This document shows positions 16,196-25,097 of a DNA stretch of 27,210 nt, in pieces. Source of the stretch: CAYUXF01 sp964448755 (GTDB taxonomy: Bacteria; Margulisbacteria; Termititenacia; Termititenacales; CAYUXF01). The translations under genes and the position numbers were made by a program. Below the pieces are notes generated by a model. That model ran no database searches, had not been told where the DNA came from, and saw only the letters and a program-made list of their open reading frames with translations. Position 1 is the stretch's first letter, and each line of letters starts with the position of its first letter. Location of the stretch: NCBI GenBank assembly GCA_964448755.1, contig CAYUXF010000020.1, positions 1-27,210 of the forward strand, written 5' to 3'.

Positions 16196-17296
16196 TTAAT
16201 AGCCCGTTAGCTGCTCTATTAATTTTTCCATTTTTAGCGAACGCGAACCTTTAAAAAGAAGATGGTCGCCGGCGCGCAAAATTGTCTGCAAATAAGCTAT
16301 TAGCTCTTTTTCCTGGCCTAAAGGGAAATGCCTTTGCTGTTTAATGTGCCGGGAAAGTTCGCCGTAAGTAATAATAATATCAATACCGCTGACATCAATG
16401 TTTTGATGAAGCATAACAGCGTAATCTCCCAATTCTTTCATATCGCCAATTACCGCTATTTTTCTGGCACTGGCCGCTTGCTCGCGCAAATAATTAAGCG
16501 CAAAGATCAACCCGTCGGGATTAGAATTATAAGTATCATCTATAATGGTGATCTCTTTATTGTTTTCCGGCACAATTACTTTTAACCGGTGCGCCGATGT
16601 TTGCCGTGTCAGCAGACCGCGGCTGATCTCTTCTTGCGTTAAGCCGAACTCCTCCGCCACCGCCCGCACCGTCATCTCGTTGGCCTGCATAAAACTTGCC
16701 GGCATAAAATCAATGACCTCGGCATCCTCCGCCTCGGCACGCTCTTTTAAAAAAGGGTAATAATCATCGCGCTTATTGAGAAATATTTTGATCCCCTTGC
16801 TGATCACTTCGGACTTAGCCATGGCAATGGCATCGCGGCTCCCTAAAAGCTCAATATGTGTCCAGCCAATATTCGTAATTACAGCGTGCGTAGGTTTCAC
16901 GATCTTGGCCAGATATTCTATCTGTCCGCGGCCACGCATCGCCAGCTCTAAAACGGCGATCTCATGTTTCTCTTCTATATTGATCAGTGAGAGCGGCACA
17001 CCTATTTCATTATTATTATTTTCCGGCGACTTATAGACATTGAATTTTTGCGAGAGGACCGCCGCCAAGAGATCTTTGACCGTCGTCTTGCCGGCACTGC
17101 CGGTCACAGCAATGATCGGGATCTGTAACTCTGCCCTTTTTTTTCTGGCAAATTCCGTCAAATCGACATCGAGGATCTCTTTAGCGCCTCTGGCAAGCGC
17201 CGCCTCAATAAAATTATGTCCATCAAAATTAGCCCCTTTAACAGGAATAAAAATATCGCCCGGTTTTAATGTTCTGGTATCTATGGAATAGGCCAT
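16196..17296 (-). CDS. murF: MurF-like UDP-MurNAc-tripeptide:D-Ala-D-Ala ligase, shortened
   Basis: A Mur ligase with P-loop GSAGKTT (66-72), NIGWTHIELLGS, a DDTYNSNPD motif and C-terminal-domain features (GDMKELG) matching MurF. The enzyme adds D-Ala-D-Ala to the UDP-MurNAc-tripeptide in the cytoplasm. At 366 residues it is about 80-90 shorter than usual. The N-terminus begins at the SIDTRTLKPGD motif, so the first strands of domain 1 are missing. The central domain also lacks roughly 50-60 residues between the VIDF segment and the NEMTVRAVAEEFGL helix. It begins two bases after murE on the same transcript. No frameshift is visible, so the short form appears genuine. Confidence 0.82.
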   Translation of the reverse strand: MAYSIDTRTLKPGDIFIPVKGANFDGHNFIEAALARGAKEILDVDLTEFARKKRAELQIPIIAVTGSAGKTTVKDLLAAVLSQKFNVYKSPENNNNEIGVPLSLINIEEKHEIAVLELAMRGRGQIEYLAKIVKPTHAVITNIGWTHIELLGSRDAIAMAKSEVISKGIKIFLNKRDDYYPFLKERAEAEDAEVIDFMPASFMQANEMTVRAVAEEFGLTQEEISRGLLTRQTSAHRLKVIVPENNKEITIIDDTYNSNPDGLIFALNYLREQAASARKIAVIGDMKELGDYAVMLHQNIDVSGIDIIITYGELSRHIKQQRHFPLGQEKELIAYLQTILRAGDHLLFKGSRSLKMEKLIEQLTGY

Positions 17297-17298
17297 TG

Positions 17299-18327
17299 CT
17301 ATCTGTACCCCAAATTAGCCAGCGCTTTGCGCGCCTCTTCCCGGTCATCAAAATGAATTCGCTTCTCGCCAATGATCTGATAGGTCTCATGCCCTTTGCC
17401 GGCCAAAATAACCACATCCCCTGCGCCGGACAAAGAAACCGCTTTTTTAATAGCCCGGGCACGATCTTTCTCTATTAAGACTTGTTTGCTTTTTTGCCAG
17501 AAACAGGGTTTGATCCCAACCATAATATCCTTAATTATCTGATCGGCATTTTCTGTCCGCGGATTGTCACTGGTCACTATTGAAATATCACTGTATTTAA
17601 AGACCACACCGCCCATCACCGGCCGCTTACCTTTATCACGGTCGCCGCCGCAGCCAAAAACTGTGACGATCTTATTCTTTTTTTTATTCCTGCTCTTTCT
17701 CTTGAGCTCTCTGGCCACCGCCATAATATTCTCCAGACCATCAGGCGTATGCGCGTAATCAACAATTACCTTAAAAGGCTGCCCGCATTTAATATTCTCA
17801 AAACGGCCCGGCACCTGCGGCACATGTTTTAACGCCGTTATCGCCTTGTGGCGGTCTATACCTAAAGCATCAACCACCGCCAGCGCCGCTTTAATATTTT
17901 TCTCATTAAAGCCGCCGACAAAGTCATGATTAAAATCAATTTTTTGCTTTTTAAAATCAGCCGGATATATCTTGATCCCCTCGCCGCGCCGCAGCCAATC
18001 TAGTTTAACTTTCTTATAGGCGGCAAACGTTTTATGATAATCAAGATGATCGCGCGTGATATTTGTCAATAATTTAACATGAAAAAAAAGACCTTTAATT
18101 CTATCCTGATGAATACCGTGTGAGGAGACCTCCATGACCACGTAATCTTTTTTTTCCGCTTTAAATTTATTGAACAGTTCTGTCAGCTCCCAGGGGGAGG
18201 GGGTGGTCAAACGGCCGGTCAAGGTACCGATCATCCCAACTTTATAACCGGCTTTCTCTAAAATTTCTCTTAGAAACCAGGTGGTTGTTGTTTTGCCGTT
18301 AGTGCCGGTAATTCCTATTATTTTCAT
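17299..18327 (-). CDS. murE: MurE-like UDP-MurNAc-dipeptide:diaminopimelate ligase, lacking domain 1
   Basis: The protein starts at MKIIGITGTNGKTTT, so the ATP P-loop lies at residues 8-15. Typical MurE motifs follow: MEVSSHG (65-71), TRDHLDYH (91-98), VPGRFE (172-177), DYAHTPDGLEN (190-200) and DNPR (254-257), the signature of meso-diaminopimelate addition. At 342 residues it lacks the whole N-terminal UDP-binding domain and about 60-70 residues of the central domain after the LDYHKTFAAYKKVK segment. The reading frame stays open upstream to 18480, but the added 51 residues are hydrophobic, unlike MurE, and overlap the divergent gene, so I reject that start. An extended -10 (TGCTATAAT) ends six bases before this ATG, which suggests a leaderless mRNA. 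Confidence 0.82.
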   Translation of the reverse strand: MKIIGITGTNGKTTTTWFLREILEKAGYKVGMIGTLTGRLTTPSPWELTELFNKFKAEKKDYVVMEVSSHGIHQDRIKGLFFHVKLLTNITRDHLDYHKTFAAYKKVKLDWLRRGEGIKIYPADFKKQKIDFNHDFVGGFNEKNIKAALAVVDALGIDRHKAITALKHVPQVPGRFENIKCGQPFKVIVDYAHTPDGLENIMAVARELKRKSRNKKKNKIVTVFGCGGDRDKGKRPVMGGVVFKYSDISIVTSDNPRTENADQIIKDIMVGIKPCFWQKSKQVLIEKDRARAIKKAVSLSGAGDVVILAGKGHETYQIIGEKRIHFDDREEARKALANLGYR

Positions 18328-18341
18328 CGGCAAATTATAGC
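18325..18341 (-). promoter_or_regulatory. Extended -10 promoter abutting the murE start codon
   Basis: On the minus strand TATAAT (18339-18334) is preceded by TGC, giving the extended -10 form, and ends six bases before the murE ATG. No convincing -35 or Shine-Dalgarno is visible. The geometry predicts transcription starting at or next to the A of the start codon. Confidence 0.5.
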
Positions 18342-18427
18342 ATAACTCTTTTAGACAAAAAAAATGAATCACTTGAAGAAGAATTGCAATAAACTGCAGG
18401 GAAATAAAAAAGCAAAGGGAGCGAATT

Positions 18428-20791
18428 ATGGCACTGTTTAACAATGTGAGCGTGAACAGCACGCAAAAGATGGTCGGCATTTACGACCTCTACGCCACAC
18501 CAATACACTACAAACAATACACCGACCCCGCTTACGCCTACGATATCAACAATTGTTCGTTTATTAATAACACCTCGGGCACACCGGATCAAATTCAGTT
18601 CACTAATCTACCGCTGCTCACTGACAGCAACTCATCTTATACATTTAATATCCGCGGCGGCTACGGCAACGGCATGAACAACATCATTAACTCCGTCACC
18701 AGAACATACGCTGATTACAACAACATCGCTCAGCAGCCGTTAAAGATCAATGTCGGCGACAACTACTTTTCCAATATCTGGACCGAGATCTACCACAACG
18801 ACGCCGGCGGCAACCGCGTCCTCATAGGGATCAAGCGTTTTGATGTTGCTTTCAGCACTGTCGGCAGCCGTAATTCTTTTGTCAATGAAGATCTCACAGA
18901 ATATGACGCAATTACGAACTCAAAAGTCTTCAATTCAGGTTCTGTCCCTGCCGGCTCTCTTATTTTTCTCTATGACATCAACGGCACAGATCCCATAGAC
19001 CCGGCTACCGGCAACGAGAACGCCTCGTTTACCGGCGTCGATACAGACGCTATAACTTTCCCTTATAATTATAAGATCCACAGCGATCCTGCTTTTTACA
19101 GAGATCTTAAAACTGTCGTTGTAAATAAGAGCAACCCTCTCGACATTGCCACTTATGGAACCGGGTCCTATTCGCCTGTCTCTATCATCAATAACAACGG
19201 AAATTTCACAAATTTCAAAGGTGTCAGTATCGTCAGTGACGCTGCGGGCAACAAAAACCTCCTGGTGCGCGATGGCTTTTGCACAGACAATAAATATATT
19301 ACGCTCAGCACCGTTAGCAAATCCACTCTGGTTCAGGAACAAAAATTACCAGGGGCTGATCTGCTTATCCCCTTGACCGGCTTAGAGACAAATTTTTTCA
19401 CTGCGACTGATGTCTATTACACGATCTCAGATGACACGGACCGCCTGGTCAATGCCGCAGCCAAACAATTTGATCTCAATAGCTCTATCGGCCCGGTCAA
19501 TACTACAGCCACATTCAATTTTTCTCAGTACTACGGCAGCGGCGATCACATTGATGTTTCCGGCACACTGGCAGCTAAAAATTTCTGGCTGATGACCACC
19601 GACCCGTCTACCGGCGACAAATTCAACTCTATTTTTGGCAATACTGAGGTAGCCCTGCATAATGAATATGAGTATTATGGTCTGGGTTATAATTTAACAC
19701 CGGATGTCAGCGGCGTAGATAACGGCATCTCCGCAACACTTTACGACCCTTTTCTTCGCCCTGTCATAAATAATAGCTGGATCTTTGACAACACCCCGCC
19801 TGTCATTAACAGCGATGTGGTTTTAACTACGGGTTACGGCACCGATATCTATATTGAATTTATCGACAATCCGTCTGTTGCCGTTTTTAATTGCAGCGTC
19901 AGTGACAATAATGCGGTCAGCAGTGTTGCTCTTCAATTTAGTTATGATGAAACAAATTGGGACAGCCTGACAATGAACGCAACCGGCAGCGGCAATTACG
20001 AATTAAATCTAGGAGCACTTGATTACCCCTGGCAGGAGGGAAATATTTACTACCGCATCAGGGTCAGAGATATCTACGGCAATGAAACTTTCTCCCCGGC
20101 AAATCAAATTTCCGATGTCTCGATCAGTGAATACTCAAGCTTTGTAATAGATACAACACAGCAAGATGGTTTTTTGCTCGGCCGCGAAGACCTGCATATC
20201 AGATCGATCATCGGCGACCCCGGAGCAAACTCGATATCTCTTAAAGTTTATAACACCGCCCACGAACTTGTCCGGAATATCCCGGTCACTTCAATGGCAG
20301 AAGGGTTTCGCGATTTTTACTGGGACGGCAAAAACGATAGTGGCAACCTTGTCGAATTCGGCACTTATTATATTGAAATAGCTGTAGATGGCATACTAGA
20401 GAAGGCTGATAAAAATACCATCTTCACCGTTAAAGCAGTTAAAGACCGTCCAGCAGATGATGAAAAAGATTGCGCTTTAGAATCGGCCCAGCTGGACAAT
20501 AAAGATCTTAATTATTTCCGTCAGGTCAGAAATATCTGCATTAACGGAAAACTTGACCCGGCAAACGAAGAAAATAAATTTTTTGCGGCACTGGAAACAG
20601 GCGTTGTTTTTTATTATAAAACTTTTACTCCTTTTTATAAAAAACATTTAAAAAACGATCTTTCTGATTACCTGGTCAGAAAAACAACGGGCGGGCTCGC
20701 TGAGCTCGGCAGAGCAGTCGAGTTCAATTCATTTCTGGCAAAATTTTTAAATAAAGAAGCTACGCTTCAAGAAAAAATAGCAGGGAGATAA
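18428..20791 (+). CDS. Large repetitive Ig/FlgD-like protein, probable envelope protein
   Basis: The 787-residue protein is rich in Asn, Ser, Thr, Tyr and Asp, typical of extracytoplasmic beta structure. Residues about 455-560 look like an Ig-like domain. Residues 588-669 match the FlgD Ig-like pattern: a SLKVYNTAHELVRN strand, then FYWDGKNDSGN and FGTYYIEI, as in the C-terminal domains of surface proteins that carry FlgD_ig modules. The last 118 residues are different: charged and helical, with one early cysteine, an FRQVRN segment and a FYYKTFTPFY segment. The N-terminus (MALFNNVSV) is not a signal peptide, and an in-frame stop at 18404 rules out a longer start, while AAAGGGAG supports this one. 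It is followed four bases later by the barrel-like gene. Function unknown. Confidence 0.75.
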   Translation: MALFNNVSVNSTQKMVGIYDLYATPIHYKQYTDPAYAYDINNCSFINNTSGTPDQIQFTNLPLLTDSNSSYTFNIRGGYGNGMNNIINSVTRTYADYNNIAQQPLKINVGDNYFSNIWTEIYHNDAGGNRVLIGIKRFDVAFSTVGSRNSFVNEDLTEYDAITNSKVFNSGSVPAGSLIFLYDINGTDPIDPATGNENASFTGVDTDAITFPYNYKIHSDPAFYRDLKTVVVNKSNPLDIATYGTGSYSPVSIINNNGNFTNFKGVSIVSDAAGNKNLLVRDGFCTDNKYITLSTVSKSTLVQEQKLPGADLLIPLTGLETNFFTATDVYYTISDDTDRLVNAAAKQFDLNSSIGPVNTTATFNFSQYYGSGDHIDVSGTLAAKNFWLMTTDPSTGDKFNSIFGNTEVALHNEYEYYGLGYNLTPDVSGVDNGISATLYDPFLRPVINNSWIFDNTPPVINSDVVLTTGYGTDIYIEFIDNPSVAVFNCSVSDNNAVSSVALQFSYDETNWDSLTMNATGSGNYELNLGALDYPWQEGNIYYRIRVRDIYGNETFSPANQISDVSISEYSSFVIDTTQQDGFLLGREDLHIRSIIGDPGANSISLKVYNTAHELVRNIPVTSMAEGFRDFYWDGKNDSGNLVEFGTYYIEIAVDGILEKADKNTIFTVKAVKDRPADDEKDCALESAQLDNKDLNYFRQVRNICINGKLDPANEENKFFAALETGVVFYYKTFTPFYKKHLKNDLSDYLVRKTTGGLAELGRAVEFNSFLAKFLNKEATLQEKIAGR

Positions 20792-20794
20792 GCT

Positions 20795-23137
20795 ATGAGT
20801 TCAACAATGAATTATAAAATAAATAATTTTTACACAGGTTACGCACCGTGGGCTTATTATGGCGATAACGGCCTACAAAATATATGGGGCAACCCAGCTA
20901 ATAATAGCGCCAAGAAAAAAAGCGAAGATAAAGCAATAGATATTGAAATAAATTATCAGCAGCAGCAAAAAAACTATAAATCGGTCGAGCCGAATATTAT
21001 GAATACTTATAATCTCAGCGGCTGGTGGGGCCAACACTATTTTGGCACGACAGTAACAACTCTTGAACAAGACCAGTTTAACTATGGCCCAACCGGAAAT
21101 CAAAAGACTAAATTCCAAGAAACTGAAAACAAATATATGCTGAGTTATGCCTATCCGCTGATAGACAACTATCTTGCCGGCGGCCTATCACTTAATTACA
21201 ATGAAAAAAGCGTAGGGTTTGAGACGCAAGAACAATTCAACAGATTAGGCCTTGATCTCGGTTTATCAGTCAATAACCTCATTCCGAATTTCGGCTTAGG
21301 TTTCGGGCTCAAAAACTATGCCCGGCCGCAAGAGATCAACGGTATAAAATTTTTGCCCGACTCATCTTGGGGCCTTGGCGCCAGCTACCGCTTTAACAGC
21401 GACATTGTCATTGCCGGCGATTACAACAAATATCTTTATTCGGATCTCTTTAACACTTCTTTGCGCGGCAAATATGAATTTACATCGTCATATTTAAACA
21501 TCACGCCTGAGATCATCTATATGTTAAACAACAATATCGCCGATGAAACACAGCAGAGAATAGGCGCCAATCTCTGTCTCGGCAAAGATTTCAAGATCAG
21601 CCGCACTGTCAGACAATCTTACGAAGTCCCTGTTCTGGCCGGTTTCAATTACACCTATCAAGTATCAAATGACACCATACTGCCGCTGCAATTCAAGAAA
21701 ATAACCATTACCAAAGAGTTCAGTAAAGAAAAACGCAGCTGGGACCTAACAGTTTATGCCCCACCTCTGAACAAAAAAATTAACGACAATACTGAAGCAT
21801 ATTGTGTTTTTGAGCTCAAGAACGAAGCGGGCAATAAATACTACTTCACCAGAGAAGCTGATAAAAACTCGCCCAAAGAGAGCATTACACTAACAGCTAA
21901 CGTTCCCGCCGGCAAATATTTCGTAACATCCTATTATGCCGACCAGAACCACAAGGTCCTCTCTCCGGTCTACAAAGACCCAGACCCAAAATATGTCGGC
22001 ATCTGCTACACCGTCAGCGAGTCAACAGCAGATTCAGATCTGACTATCCCTCGTCAGTATGCCAACGACCTCTATGATCTGCAGGATGAATATCTGCGCG
22101 TTTACACAGAATACTCGGAGTGTTTTGATTACATTCAGACCGACGCCGAAAGAAAAAGAAAAGAGGAGGCCTACGGCTCGATCAACGGCATATATGCCTA
22201 TCTGGAAAACATTAATAGTTTTAAAAATATGATCACTAATAAAGAAAAAGAAATAATATCACTGCGCGGCAACATGATAGATTATAGTGAACAACTATCA
22301 AGCAAAAGCCTGGAAGGCAATGAATATCATCGAATAAATAATCTTTATCGCGGCGCAGAAGTAAAAATATCCGATCTAGAAAAAGAGATCAGCGTTATTC
22401 AAGAAAAAATAGCTATTAATAATAATGAAATAAAAAATCTTCAAAGTACAGTCAATGAACTCAATACTATACCTGAGCTGATAGGGCTCTCCAGCGAAGA
22501 ACAGCTCAAAACAATGCTCGAATACCGTCCGCTTTATCTGGAAAGATATCAGGAATTGAACGACCAGCGAATAAAAGGATTGAAACTGGACCGCATGGAA
22601 GCTCTAAACAATAATTTTCACATGTTCTACAAAAAATCTTACGCTTCTTTGAATAAAATGATCCGTGCCGATATTTCAGAAAAAACGAAAAATCAGCAGA
22701 TCAACCAGACAGGAATAGATACCTTAGTGAACGGCATGCTACAAAAAAACAAAATAACAGATCTGGCAAAAGCGGATGTTAGCAATCTTCCATTCGGAGA
22801 AAGCATCACTTTTTATTACCCCTGGCATAATATTCATAAATCTACCTGGGAAGATAAAGCAGGTTCTCTGCAAGTAAGCTATGACAAGGTAGAAAAACTC
22901 TCAAAAGAAGAACACGCCGCTTTTGTCAAAAAACAGGCTAAACTCCGCGGCACCAGCAGACTTAAACCTGATACCGAAATAAAATATGAGATCAAAAAAT
23001 ATGAGACCCGCTGGAAAAATGTCTACAGTCCTTATTATATAGGCTTTGACATCGGCGGCGGCTACGGCTACAGCTTTGGCACCGATCAAACCAATGAATA
23101 TTCTTTCTGGGGCAGCGTAAGCGTCAGAGGTTTTTAG
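20795..23137 (+). CDS. Putative beta-barrel protein with inserted Ig-like and coiled-coil regions
   Basis: The 780-residue protein has an N-terminal half (about 60-270) of alternating aromatic/glycine strands such as YLAGGLSLNYN and NFGLGFGLKNYA, resembling conserved outer-membrane barrels of the PorV/OMP type. A domain at about 300-410 looks like an Ig-like sandwich. A long coiled coil follows (about 475-560). The C-terminus returns to barrel-type sequence and ends FWGSVSVRGF, with the terminal phenylalanine typical of BAM-recognised outer-membrane proteins. Yet the N-terminus (MSSTMNYKINNF) shows no signal peptide. AGGGAG seven bases upstream fixes the start, and the gene is almost certainly cotranscribed with the preceding FlgD-like gene. 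Family and function are not recognised; outer-membrane location is inference. Confidence 0.7.
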   Translation: MSSTMNYKINNFYTGYAPWAYYGDNGLQNIWGNPANNSAKKKSEDKAIDIEINYQQQQKNYKSVEPNIMNTYNLSGWWGQHYFGTTVTTLEQDQFNYGPTGNQKTKFQETENKYMLSYAYPLIDNYLAGGLSLNYNEKSVGFETQEQFNRLGLDLGLSVNNLIPNFGLGFGLKNYARPQEINGIKFLPDSSWGLGASYRFNSDIVIAGDYNKYLYSDLFNTSLRGKYEFTSSYLNITPEIIYMLNNNIADETQQRIGANLCLGKDFKISRTVRQSYEVPVLAGFNYTYQVSNDTILPLQFKKITITKEFSKEKRSWDLTVYAPPLNKKINDNTEAYCVFELKNEAGNKYYFTREADKNSPKESITLTANVPAGKYFVTSYYADQNHKVLSPVYKDPDPKYVGICYTVSESTADSDLTIPRQYANDLYDLQDEYLRVYTEYSECFDYIQTDAERKRKEEAYGSINGIYAYLENINSFKNMITNKEKEIISLRGNMIDYSEQLSSKSLEGNEYHRINNLYRGAEVKISDLEKEISVIQEKIAINNNEIKNLQSTVNELNTIPELIGLSSEEQLKTMLEYRPLYLERYQELNDQRIKGLKLDRMEALNNNFHMFYKKSYASLNKMIRADISEKTKNQQINQTGIDTLVNGMLQKNKITDLAKADVSNLPFGESITFYYPWHNIHKSTWEDKAGSLQVSYDKVEKLSKEEHAAFVKKQAKLRGTSRLKPDTEIKYEIKKYETRWKNVYSPYYIGFDIGGGYGYSFGTDQTNEYSFWGSVSVRGF

Positions 23138-23174
23138 AAATACTTATACGGTAAGATTTTTAGATGATGAATAG

Positions 23175-23224
23175 CTTAATTAAATCGTTATTCTTCAATA
23201 AAAAAATTATCGACTTTAATTAAG
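23175..23224. repeat. Inverted repeat at the convergent gene end
   Basis: CTTAATTAAATCG (23175-23187) and CGACTTTAATTAAG (23211-23224) are complementary over 13 bases with a one-base bulge, around a 23-base loop rich in A. The repeat straddles the 3' end of the DUF4914 gene and lies just beyond the barrel-like gene. It may serve as a transcription stop or RNA 3' end for either strand; there is no clean T-tract. Confidence 0.4.
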
Positions 23225-25089
23225 TCCAGGTACTCGGCCAGCGAACCATCAGACATTAAACACTCTATGATCTTACGCCCAAGCGGATCAAGCGCTTCAG
23301 TATAATACTGTTTGGCCTCTTTTTTAAAGAACTCTTTGAGCTCTTGAGCGCCAAGGTCATAAGCTTCAAGCCCGACCTCCGGTTGATACTCAACCTTGAG
23401 CAGGCCGCGTTCAAAACGCTGACCTTCGATCATGAGCTTTTCCAGAGAGTAACCGAGCAGTGAACAACGCGAAGCGGAAAGTTCTTCTTTAGTGAATTTA
23501 ATGCCGCCCCTTCTCGCTACATACTCGCGCATGACCCACTGCGGCATAAAACCAACTTGCCAGGCACCAATATGTTTGACCGGACAAAGTACATATTTAA
23601 CATTAGGCGTAGCAACTATCTGCTGCAATAATAAATTAGCCTGTTTAACTTTTAAACCAGTAGCAAAAGGCCAGTAAGAACCAACACCCTCCGAGGCCAT
23701 CCCAGCTTTTTCAATAATACTGGGGTTAGCATAACCACGCGGCGAAACCAAACGCCAGAGCCAGGCCAAGGCCGGCGGCAAAACATGAAAAACGCCTAAA
23801 ATACCATAGCTCGGATTTTCTTTTGTGCAGGGCGGTGTCCGGACACCAAAACTACGCAGATCAACACTGACCGGTTTACTGACCACGCCAGGCACAATTT
23901 GTCGCGGCAGAATAAAGCGCGGATTAGGACAGGTTTTTCCGGGCTCATCTTCAATATGATCCCAGAGCAAAGCGGTACTGCCCGGCTGACTCTCAATATT
24001 CAAAAATAACAACGGCGCCTCCGGATGAATGGAGCGAGCCTCAATATCTGGATCGGTGCCATAATTTTTAATGTGATCTACTCTAATAAACCAGCCGTTC
24101 TCCGCATCTAAAACCGTTAATTTGCCATTCCCTTTTTGGATCTTAGTATGACAAAGAGCCATATCATCAGCTACCGGACGCAAATTACAACCGCGCGGAA
24201 TAATAAGAGCGCGAGCTTCCTCGGTTTGAATATTTTTACCAAAAGAAATAGTGCCGTCAAAATCGCGATGGATATGTTCATTCATTTCGCTCTTACCGCC
24301 ACCACTGGCACCCTCATGCATAATAGTAATTCTGTTATCATAAGGAGTAATGACCTGAACAACAGCAGCATGGGCCGTTACCCAGCCCTCTTGTTCGCCA
24401 AAATGGATCAATGTCCCATAAACACCTTTTTTGGCACTCGGACCCGGATAAAGATTATAACTAAAGATCTCATATTTTTTCTCCGCGCGGTTATGAACAA
24501 CCACCTGTTTACCGTCAAAATGAGTGTGCCTAAAAGGCGGCGCAACAAAAATAAAATTCTGCGGTTCAAATTTAGGCAAATTATCTAAAGAAATAACCCC
24601 TTGCAATAAACCTAGCCCAAAAGCAAAAAATCCGGCATTGGCAGGAGCAATAACTAAAGAAGGAATGCCATACTCCAGGTGCCCTGCCATAAAGAAGAAG
24701 ATCATCAGGTCTTGTTCTTTAAGCCAGTCCAATGTCTCCTGACGCAGGCCAGAAAAATCTTTTTTATAAACATCTTTATATCTAACTTTATCGGAAGGCA
24801 ATTCGTCGCCGATCAGCATGCTGTCGGGATCGCGGCGGCGCATATAAGTTTCATAGTAATTAGCGGCAATGCCGTTCTTAGCGCGGTGAACAAAAGCTTC
24901 TTTAACAAGACCTTTGCCTTTGACCTCATAAGCCACAACATGCTCTTCCTGCTCTTTAGGCAAAGCGGCATGATAAAGCTCGTCTATTGATTGAGCAAAT
25001 TGTAAAGATTTTGCGCCCAATAAAACATCAATAACATCCTGCGGCAGGCTTAATTTATTATTTAATAGTTCTTTAATCTTGTTCTGCAT
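23188..25089 (-). CDS. DUF4914 family protein with PEPCK-like nucleotide-binding core
   Basis: The 633-residue soluble protein resembles, from memory, the DUF4914 family, whose function is unknown. Landmarks are AKNGIAANYYETYMRRRDPD (about 70-89), an FRHTHFDG segment, a P-loop GASGGGKS (260-267) and an acidic pair ADD (D308/D309). Around the P-loop the order of motifs follows PEP carboxykinase: YPGPSAKKG (214-222), a histidine-alanine segment (THAHAAVV-like, near 240), the P-loop, then a DD metal site. A PEPCK-fold phosphotransferase or nucleotide-binding protein is therefore likely, but the substrate is unknown. TTGAAC and TAAAAT, 17 bases apart, lie just upstream, with eight bases from the -10 to the ATG and no Shine-Dalgarno. 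Confidence 0.75.
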   Translation of the reverse strand: MQNKIKELLNNKLSLPQDVIDVLLGAKSLQFAQSIDELYHAALPKEQEEHVVAYEVKGKGLVKEAFVHRAKNGIAANYYETYMRRRDPDSMLIGDELPSDKVRYKDVYKKDFSGLRQETLDWLKEQDLMIFFFMAGHLEYGIPSLVIAPANAGFFAFGLGLLQGVISLDNLPKFEPQNFIFVAPPFRHTHFDGKQVVVHNRAEKKYEIFSYNLYPGPSAKKGVYGTLIHFGEQEGWVTAHAAVVQVITPYDNRITIMHEGASGGGKSEMNEHIHRDFDGTISFGKNIQTEEARALIIPRGCNLRPVADDMALCHTKIQKGNGKLTVLDAENGWFIRVDHIKNYGTDPDIEARSIHPEAPLLFLNIESQPGSTALLWDHIEDEPGKTCPNPRFILPRQIVPGVVSKPVSVDLRSFGVRTPPCTKENPSYGILGVFHVLPPALAWLWRLVSPRGYANPSIIEKAGMASEGVGSYWPFATGLKVKQANLLLQQIVATPNVKYVLCPVKHIGAWQVGFMPQWVMREYVARRGGIKFTKEELSASRCSLLGYSLEKLMIEGQRFERGLLKVEYQPEVGLEAYDLGAQELKEFFKKEAKQYYTEALDPLGRKIIECLMSDGSLAEYLDLIKVDNFFIEE

Positions 25090-25097
25090 TGGCGGAG

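Noticed and set aside
18328..18480. Longer murE with 51 extra N-terminal residues
   Set aside because: The added residues are hydrophobic and cysteine-rich, unlike MurE domain 1, overlap the start of the divergent gene, and a promoter-like TGCTATAAT lies inside the extension.
20795..20860. Signal peptide on the barrel-like protein
   Set aside because: The first 30 residues are polar and aromatic with no hydrophobic core or cleavage motif.
23188..25089. DUF4914 gene as a second genuine PEP carboxykinase
   Set aside because: Only the order of motifs around the P-loop is shared; substrate-binding arginine motifs of PEPCK are not recognisable, so only fold-level relationship is claimed.
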